Part shown: positions 1 through 5,932 of the stretch, piece by piece
Position numbering within the stretch: position 1 is the first letter of the stretch
Layout of the letters: each line of letters opens with the position of its first letter
Assembly (NCBI GenBank): GCA_900555915.1
Contig: USNC01000100.1
Location: forward strand, 1 to 5,932
Length of the DNA stretch: 5,932 nt
Direction: 5' to 3'
Origin: an uncultured Porphyromonadaceae bacterium
GTDB taxonomy: Bacteria; Bacteroidota; Bacteroidia; Bacteroidales; Muribaculaceae
Program-made: the position numbers and the translations under genes
The notes under the pieces: model-generated
Told to the model about the DNA's origin: nothing
The model's database searches: none
What the model saw: only the letters and a program-made list of their open reading frames with translations

Positions 1-47
1 GAGATCGCTCAGTGTCTCGTGGGCTCGGAGATGTGTATAAGAGACAG
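1..47. other. Nextera (Tn5) sequencing adapter with index, not genomic
   Basis: Positions 14-47 are the complete 34-base Nextera read-2 transposase adapter. It ends in the 19-base Tn5 mosaic end AGATGTGTATAAGAGACAG (29-47). The first five bases, GAGAT, match the end of the P7 primer. Positions 6-13 (CGCTCAGT) sit exactly where the 8-base i7 index belongs, and from memory match a Nextera XT v2 index. Genomic DNA starts at about 48. Read on the minus strand in the frame of the adjacent kinase gene, the adapter translates to [11 protein letters not shown], a tail known from contaminated protein entries. Another minus frame gives [10 protein letters not shown]. Confidence 0.98.
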
Positions 48-2056
48 ACCTGCTGCAGCCTGTAGGGGTCGGATGTGACATGACACTGCTCCATGCCTAA
101 GTTGACTACGAGCCTTACGTCGGGATTCTGGCTCATGTCGGCGCTCCGGCAGGCTGATTCGATGATGGCGTTGACGTCTACAGTCTGCATGTTGAATACG
201 AGTCGGTTGCTGTCGGCCTTGGATATGTCGAGTATGTCGCCGATCAGTTTGAGCAGAAGCTGGTTGTTGGTCTCGATGATGTCGATAAACTGGTCCATCT
301 TCTTGCGGTCGTTGGTGCGGCATAGCAGATGTGAGAATCCCACTATCGCATTGAGCGGTGTGCGGATCTCATGGCTCATGTTGGCCAGGAATGTGGTCTT
401 CATGTTGTCTGCCTCGATGGCCTTGCGCGCTGTGTCGCGCAGCACGTTCTCGATCTTCATCTTGTCGCTGACATCGATCACGAAGATATTTGCGAAGAAA
501 TAAGTCTCGGTAGAATGTTTGTCCGGAGTGATGATGAACTCGAAATATGTCTCCGTGTCGGGTATCCGCAATATCACACCCTTGGTCTTGAAGTCTGCCC
601 TTATCGAGTCCATCGTCTCCTGCCAGTGGCTGTTGCTGTTGTCTTTCACCACCGACCTCAGGCTGTATTCATCGATTATCTCCCTCAGAGCGCGGTTGCG
701 TTCGGAATATTCCACATTGACGATTTTTCCTTCTTTGTCGAGTTCTATCATCACCTGCATGAATCCCATCGGCATCGAGTTTACGAGGTTGTCGTAGTCC
801 CGCCTGATGATCGGACGGCGGCGCGTGAAAATGTATATCACGAGAAACGCTATGATAAGCACCGAAAGCATGATTCCTGTGTAGACATACACCCGGTAAC
901 GCTCCCATTTGTTTTCATGCCGGTTGAGATAGATGGTGTCTGCCGGACATTTGGTTTCGGGTATCCCTAAGGATTTGAGCTTGTCATAGTCTATGTATGG
1001 CGCGTAGCTTGTCACTTCCGAGAAGGGTATCTCGCTCATGTTCTGGCCGGAGATGAGTTTTGACATTCCCTCTATCACCATGTCGTTGAATTCGTCGATA
1101 TTGCTGAAATATCCGCCGAGTATTCCGTATTTGAAGTAGGAATAGCGCATTCCGAACACCGGACGTCTCACCCCTTTGATGAGATAGGAGTCGCCGATGC
1201 TGAAAAGGGTGTGTCCGTCCATGCCTGGGTGCGCGTAGCTCCAGTTGGACAGAAGGAGCCCGACGTTCGGGTCCGGATCGTTCAGATACGGCACCATCAC
1301 TCCCTCCTCGCTCGCAAGGAGCCATTCATATTCAATGTCGGGATATTTCAGGTTGAGATACTGCCTTATAAGGAAACTTATATGGCGGTTGGCATAGACT
1401 CCGTCGCCCATGAATACGATTTTCTTCATGCCTGGATACATGCCCACCATCAGGTCGATGGTCTCGCTGTATTTGCTTTTCGTATATACGCAGCTGAAAT
1501 TATAGTCTTCCTGCAGTTCGTCGATAGGCCGCATCTTGGGCGGAGCCTGCGAGTCATCGTTGTCGCGGGTGGTCAGGTAATAGTCAAGACCGGGAGTGTA
1601 CATGTCGTTTTGCGACACGAGCAGCATCGGTATGTCTCCCCAGTGCCGCTTGATGTCATCGCGCAGGTTGAAGGCGAAGATCCCGATCATGATGAGATAG
1701 TCGGGCTTCTCGTCGGCGAAAAACTCGAAAAATCTGTTGCGCAGATCGTCATAGTCTTCTTGGGTGTAGATTACACTGTTGTTGAGATGTGCCACCCTCA
1801 CCGGTCCGAAATCTTCATGCAGGGCCATTTCGGAGATGATGGAGTTCAGGAAGAGCCGGGGCCACGGGGTGTTCTCATCATAGGAGTTGATGACTGCGAG
1901 CCTCTTCAGATTCTCGGGCCGCTGTTTCATCTTGGATGCTCCCGATTCAAGGTCTGCTCCCTGCCTGTCGGCAGTAGCCGTGGCGGAAGCGCTCCCGCCG
2001 CCGAGAATGCACACCGCAAGAGTCAATAATAGATATCTGATCAATCTGTGAGACAT
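48..2056 (-). CDS. Membrane sensor histidine kinase with periplasmic substrate-binding-protein-like domain, 3'-truncated
   Basis: The frame is open from ATG (2054-2056) to the left insert edge, giving 669 genuine codons and no stop. Residues 1-25 are a signal peptide: a hydrophobic stretch around LLLTLAVCIL, then SASA as a likely cleavage site. Residues about 50-385 are a periplasmic domain resembling ABC-transporter substrate-binding proteins (Pfam ABC_sub_bind type), with motifs such as VINSYDENTPW near the start, GDIPMLL and SETIDLMVGM. One membrane helix lies at about 390-410, followed by RRR. A PAS-like domain spans about 423-540. HisKA follows, with phosphoacceptor H562 in [11 protein letters not shown] (codon 371-373). 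The sequence stops at SDPYRLQQ, just before the ATPase N box, so the ATPase and any receiver are missing. Autophosphorylation on H562 in response to a periplasmic ligand is inferred from the family; the ligand is unknown. It lies 28 bases downstream of a paralogous hybrid kinase, probably in one operon. The start is chosen because it is the ATG directly before the signal peptide. Confidence 0.93.
1982..2056 (-). other. Signal peptide of the second sensor kinase
   Basis: The first 25 codons encode a basic N-terminus (H3, R4, R7), a hydrophobic core from L9 to L18, then GGGSASA. Cleavage after A25, or after A27 or A29 in the following TATA stretch, fits signal peptidase I. The cysteine at residue 16 follows L-A-V rather than a lipobox with G, A or S at -1, so a lipoprotein signal is unlikely. 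This supports the ATG at 2054-2056 as the true start and a periplasmic location for the sensor domain. Confidence 0.8.
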
Positions 2057-2084
2057 GGATTGTAAGCTTATAAAGTTTATGGCA
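2057..2084 (-). other. 28-base intergenic spacer without Shine-Dalgarno
   Basis: The gap between the TGA of the upstream kinase (2085-2087) and the ATG of the downstream one is AT-rich and has no AGGAGG-like sequence, as is usual in Bacteroidota. It holds two short palindromes, TAAGCTTA (2063-2070) and ATAAA-G-TTTAT (2070-2080). Both are too small or too tight to act as a convincing terminator. I see no Bacteroidota-type promoter (TTTG with TAnnTTTG) in it. The short gap and shared strand favour co-transcription. Confidence 0.7.
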
Positions 2085-5000
2085 TCATGCCTTCCGCATC
2101 ACGTAGGCTATTTCTTCTTTGAGCTTGGAGAGGTTGATGGGCTTCGACACATAGCCGTTGAAGCCGCTTTCCAGCATTCGTTCCTTATCTGTGGCGAATG
2201 CGTAGGCGGTCACCGCTATGATGGGCACATTGGGGTTAATGCGTTTTATTTCCGCCGTGGCCTCGTAGCCGTCCATTTTAGGCATATTGATGTCCATGAG
2301 TATCACGTCGGGATTGCACGTGCGGAAGAGTTCCACCGCTTCTTCCCCGTTCCATGCGTGCGTGATCTCATAGTTGCCGGCCAGCATGTTCTCATACAGT
2401 ATGAAGTTGCTCTCGTTGTCTTCCGCTATCAGCACTCTGAGTTTCTCGCCGCCCGGAGTCTCTCTTTCCGGCGTCTGGGATGCGGCCATGCCGGGAGCTC
2501 CGTTGTGGCCGAAGGCCTGCCCGGTCTGCATTGAATGATTGTCAGGGTGTCCGGACATATGAGGCTGACCGTGCTGCTGTCTCGTGTCGTATGGATTGCC
2601 CGTATGCTGGTTGCCGTTGTAGCCCTGGTTGGGGTAGCCTTGTCCGTATCCTTGATGAGGATGCTGCGGATAGCCCTGCTGCGGCGGATACTGCTGGCCG
2701 TAGCCCTGCTGCGGATAGCCCTGTTGCGGATAGCCCTGTTGCGGAGGATATTGCTGGCCGTAGCCCTGTTGCGGGTATCCCTGTTGCGGTGGATACTGCT
2801 GGCCGTAGCCCTGCTGCGGGTATCCCTGCTGCGGGTACTGCTGCGGGTATCCCTGGTTGGGATACTGCTGTCCGTAGGCCGGCTGGGGCGGATATTGCTG
2901 CGGGTATCCCTGTGGGCTGTATTGGTATCCATATCCTGGTTGCGGCGGATATTGCTGCGGGTATCCCTGCGGCGGATACTGCTGGCCGTAACCTTGCTGT
3001 GACTGGTATCTCGGGTCTTGATTGGCCGCCATCTGCTGATTATGGTTGTGACGGCTGTTATTCTGCTGATTTCCTTGATTCTGCATATCTTCTGTTTCTT
3101 CTGTTTCTTCTTGTTCTTCTATATCGTTGTTGTTCAGTTGGTTCTCGTTGTCATCGCAGTGTCCGTATTCTTCTGCAGGTTCACACTGCATGCAGCCGCA
3201 GGGCATCGCATCATATTGCTCCGGCTGTGTTTCCTGCTGCTCCATCATATGCTCGTTGTAGATCTCGTTGCGGCGTATTTCCGTAATGTTGAGATATTCA
3301 GGATATATGTAGTCGCTGTGGTCCTCTTCCGGTATCTCGCAGTGTCGCCATGGAATCTCGCACCAGAAAGTCGATCCCATGCCTGATCCTTCCGAATACA
3401 CACCGATCGTGCCGCCGAGGTATTCCACGATAGCCTTGCATATCGGAAGTCCGAGTCCGGTGCCGTTGACGAAACTGTCGAGTTTGATGAAGCGCTCGAA
3501 CACCCGCTTCTGGTTCTCTTCCGTGATGCCCGAACCGGTGTCGGTGCAGAAGAAATATAGCATCTCTCCCCTTACCTCATATCCGAAGGTGATGCTCCCC
3601 TCGTGAGTGAACTTGCAGGCATTCGTTAGGAAGTTGCTGATCACTTGCGAGAGACGGTTGGGATCTGTCTCCAGAAAACATTGTGGAGAGCCGAAGCAGC
3701 ATATCAGGTCCACTCCGTTGTCGACACGGTTGAACACCGATTCCCCTATGCCTGCGAGCAGACCGTTGATGTTGACCGGACGCATGTTGAACTCCATGGT
3801 GCCCGCTTCGGTCTTGGAGAGATCGAGGATGTCGCTGATGATCTGCAGCAGCATGTCGTTGTTTCGCTTTATTATGCTGATGTATTTCTCTTTCTGCGCC
3901 TCGTCGTCGGTCTGCGCGAGAAGGTCGCTGAAGCCGACAATGGCGTTGAGCGGTGTCCTTATCTCATGGCTCATGTTGGCGAGGAATGCCGATTTAAGCC
4001 TGTCGGCTTCCTTGGCTGCCTCGCGGGCCTCGACGAGGATACGCATCTGTTCGATGCGCTCCGTTATTCTCACGAACGACCCTATCAGCACCTCTCCCTT
4101 GTTGTCTGAGTCGTATTTCTCCACACTCGCGTTCACCTCTATCCATTCGTCGTCGGTCTTGTCTCCGTCGCCTGTGGGGATAAGCAGGTGCAGTTCCATG
4201 TGTACGAACTGGCGGGTGCCTTCTATCAGAGCCTGCAGGTTCTCGCGCAGGGTCTCTCTCGCGTCAGGCTCGAAGAGCGACATGATGTAGTCCTCGTCAA
4301 GATATATCTCCTTCTCCTCGGTGGGCCTGATGTTGCGCTTCATTTTCCTGAGGGCGTCATTGTATTTCAATTCCACCCTTTTATTCTGTGGAGTCCACCG
4401 CCATGGCACCACGTGGGCAAGGTCGAGTGTCATCTCGAGCAGGTTGGAGGTCTGCTTGAGCTCGTCCTGGGCTTTCATGCGCCTTGTGATGTTGAAGCAG
4501 AATATCTCCACTATGTCCGGGTCGAATCCTTTGTGGATGCTTACGTCGTAATAAGAATCGGTCTTCTCGAAATGTTCCGTGTACATCACCCCATGTCCGT
4601 CGTCGGGAAGACGCGATATGGCCTTCAGAAGTTTGTTGTCGTGGAAGAGCGGATCGCACTGGCATTCGCCGGCGTGCATCTCCCAGAGTTCGATCGCTTT
4701 CTGGTTGCCGGGTGTGGTGTCTACGTGCACCGGTTTCCCGTTCTGGTCATATTTCACTTTGCCTATGAAGTAGTTGACCGGGAGATTGTTGATCTTCACC
4801 TCGCGGCGTTTCATGAAGTTTTCGGTCATCCCCTTGAAGAGGAGGTAATACATCACCAGTTGCACGCAAGATATCACCACAAGCAGCAGAAGCGCGAAAG
4901 TCAGCGGATGCCTCTGCAGCAGGGAGTCCGGCTTGTTGAGAAATTTCGTGTTGGGCGGATACACCGCGTTCTGCAGCCCCTTCTTCTCAAGCTGCGGGTA

Positions 5001-5905
5001 GTCGATGCAGGGCAGCCCGGATGTGCGCTCGTCGAAGGGTATGTCGCGCATGTTGTCTCCTTTCAGCATCCGGTCTATGATGGCTTTGCTCTTGTTGAGT
5101 ATCTGGGCGCGGTAGGGGAGCACGCCGCCCACGACTCCGGTCTTGTAGAAGTTTTCCTTGACCGTGAATATAGGCTGCGGCGATTTCGCTATCAGGTTGA
5201 CGTCGCCGGTGGTGAAGATGGGATGCCCGAGATCATCGTAGTCGGTGCTGGTCCAGTTGCCAAGCAGGATGCCTGTCTCGAGATCACGCTTCGTCAGCAG
5301 TTCGCGGAGTTTGCCCGATTCGCTCGAATTGGAGTTTATCCATTCGAATTTAATCTTCGGAAAACTGGAGCCCAGATATTCTTTCACATTGTCGCGCAGG
5401 TTGATACTCGTCGAATTGTCGTTCGACGCGAATATAAGGCGTTTCATCTTCGGCTGCATCTTCACCATCATGTCGATTGTCTCTTTGTAGAGGTCGGGAA
5501 TCTGCACGAATGTGAAGTTATACCGGTCGCGGAGGTCGTCTATTTTCACCGTGGGTGCGTTTGAGGTGTCGCTCCCTCTGTATTCGAACTCATGCGGCAC
5601 GACGCTCGTCTCGGCTCCGAGATACAGCATGGGTATATCCGGCCATCTGCTGTTGATCTCATCGCGGATGGCAAATGCCGGTCTCCCGATCACGATAACC
5701 CCGGAGGGGGCGGTGTTGCCGAAATAGTCGAGGCAGGATCTTACGGCTTCGTTATAGGTCGAGTCGTTGTGGATCAGCGATGAGTTGAGGTGTCTCACAT
5801 TGCATGAGGCCCCTTTCACGTTGACGGCATAATACATCAGGCTGTTGATGTATTCCTGCACCCAGGGTGAACTCTCGTTGAAAGCGTTGAGTATCAGTAT
5901 GTGCT
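2085..5905 (-). CDS. Hybrid sensor histidine kinase with periplasmic sensor and Q/Y/P/G-repeat linker before receiver, 5'-truncated
   Basis: The frame gives 1272 residues, numbered here from the first whole codon (5901-5903). Residues 1-320 are a substrate-binding-protein-like periplasmic sensor starting [15 protein letters not shown] membrane helix spans 334-356. PAS-like domains lie at about 371-475 and 488-617, then a probable coiled coil. HisKA has phosphoacceptor H646 in [11 protein letters not shown]. The HATPase (about 745-852) has [10 protein letters not shown] (N box), DTGSGI (788-793), VFERF and GTGLGLPI (from 814). Residues 853-1153 form a long linker. The receiver (about 1155-1272) has E1161/D1162, phosphoacceptor D1204 in [12 protein letters not shown]1232 and K1254, so it looks functional. 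It is expected to autophosphorylate at H646 and pass phosphate to D1204. No output domain follows. The signal peptide and true start are lost at the right adapter: the frame remains open upstream of the GTG at 5859-5861, through conserved residues, until a TAA that is itself adapter (5913-5915). About 20-50 residues are probably missing, judged against the paralogue. The ligand is unknown. Confidence 0.95.
2613..2993 (-). repeat. Tandem repeat encoding GYPQQ / GYGQQYPPQ units
   Basis: These 127 codons (residues 971-1097) encode imperfect units of 5 and 9-10 residues, such as [15 protein letters not shown] and [10 protein letters not shown]. By my count there are 42 Gln, 27 Tyr, 27 Pro and 24 Gly, which is 120 of 127 residues, and no Asp, Glu, Lys or Arg. 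YPPQ occurs six times. The DNA is also repeated: a 29-base sequence at 2686-2714 recurs exactly at 2791-2819, and a copy with two changes lies at 2746-2774. Spacings of 60, 45 and 105 bases are all multiples of three, which suggests expansion by in-frame slippage or unequal recombination. Confidence 0.95.
3088..3120 (-). repeat. Short purine/pyrimidine microsatellite encoding an acidic run
   Basis: The plus strand here is a run of TTCT/GTTTC-type units, with TCTTCTGTT occurring twice in tandem. On the coding strand it encodes part of [11 protein letters not shown] in the first zone of the kinase linker. It is a simple-sequence tract of the kind that can vary in length, but a length change would only stay in frame in steps of three. 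Confidence 0.7.
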
Positions 5906-5932
5906 CTGTCTCTTATACACATCTCCGAGCCC
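5906..5932. other. Nextera (Tn5) sequencing adapter, partial, not genomic
   Basis: These 27 bases are the reverse complement of 21-47. They begin with CTGTCTCTTATACACATCT, the Tn5 mosaic end, and continue with CCGAGCCC of the Nextera read-2 adapter until the window ends. On the minus strand the adapter puts a TAA (5913-5915) in frame before the hybrid kinase, which artificially closes that gene on its 5' side. Genomic DNA ends at about 5905. Confidence 0.98.

Larger units (their letters stand above)
2445..3347 (-). other. About 300-residue disordered linker between kinase core and receiver
   Basis: This part of the hybrid kinase (about residues 853-1153) has no recognisable fold. It has three zones. 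Residues 853-970 are acidic and Asn/Gln-rich, include a Cys/His cluster, and contain [11 protein letters not shown]. Residues 971-1097 are the Gln/Tyr/Pro/Gly repeats. Residues 1098-1153 are rich in His, Gly, Asn and Met, with six histidines. Linkers between HATPase and receiver in hybrid kinases are usually far shorter. The frame is intact across it, and both flanking domains keep their catalytic motifs, so it appears to be a translated part of the protein rather than a decayed region. Confidence 0.85.

Noticed and set aside
1211..2029. Open frame of 272 codons on the plus strand
   Set aside because: It is antisense to the periplasmic sensor of the second kinase, with no family resemblance and no start context; a shadow.
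2063..2080. Terminator or operator between the two kinase genes
   Set aside because: The palindromes are 8 and 11 bases, AT-rich, with no stable loop or U-tract; too weak to call.
2613..2993. CRISPR array or regulatory iteron repeats
   Set aside because: The repeats are imperfect, have no constant repeat/spacer pattern, and their spacing is in codon multiples within an open coding frame.
2480..3286. Plus-strand open frames over the repeat region, including Leu/Ile/Val-rich ones at 2535-3002 that look like membrane proteins
   Set aside because: Their regular composition is a by-product of reading the GYPQQ repeat DNA on the opposite strand; the minus-strand frame links two intact catalytic domains and is the real one.
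4188..5564. Long open frame of 458 codons on the plus strand, antisense to the hybrid kinase
   Set aside because: It lies wholly opposite a kinase with clear domains, its translation is His/Val-rich with no recognisable motif, and the opposite frame is explained by the codon usage of the real gene.
21..5932. Transposon bounded by 27-base inverted repeats
   Set aside because: The repeats are Nextera adapter including the Tn5 mosaic end; there is no transposase and no target duplication evidence, and both ends cut into genes.

Overview
This looks like a metagenome or isolate assembly fragment from a Bacteroidota bacterium, most likely a gut-type Bacteroidales. The evidence is large membrane-bound sensor kinases with big periplasmic sensor domains, a hybrid kinase with a fused receiver, and no Shine-Dalgarno sequence before the one visible start codon. 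Family-level placement (for example Muribaculaceae or Prevotellaceae) is a guess. The biological insert runs from about 48 to 5905. Both window ends are Illumina Nextera (Tn5 transposase) adapter sequence, not genome.

Layout: two genes, both on the minus strand and in the same order of transcription, fill the insert. The upstream gene (2085-5905, cut at its 5' end by adapter) encodes a hybrid histidine kinase of at least 1272 residues. Its order is a periplasmic substrate-binding-protein-like sensor, one membrane helix, two PAS-like domains, HisKA, HATPase, a linker of about 300 residues, and a C-terminal receiver. After 28 bases comes the second gene (48-2056, cut at its 3' end by adapter). 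It encodes a paralogue with a signal peptide, the same type of periplasmic sensor, one membrane helix, one PAS-like domain and HisKA, and it stops at the start of the ATPase domain. This second gene is easy to miss because its frame has no stop codon inside the window.

The two proteins are probably co-transcribed sensors that read related periplasmic ligands and pass phosphate to a partner outside the window. The first ends in a receiver with no DNA-binding output domain.

The most unusual biology is the linker between the kinase core and the receiver of the first protein. It has an acidic, Asn/Gln-rich part with a Cys/His cluster, then 127 residues that are almost only Gln, Tyr, Pro and Gly in [14 protein letters not shown] repeats with no charged residue, then a His/Gly/Asn-rich part. 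This resembles eukaryotic prion-like or XYPPX-repeat sequences and is not a normal part of a two-component kinase.
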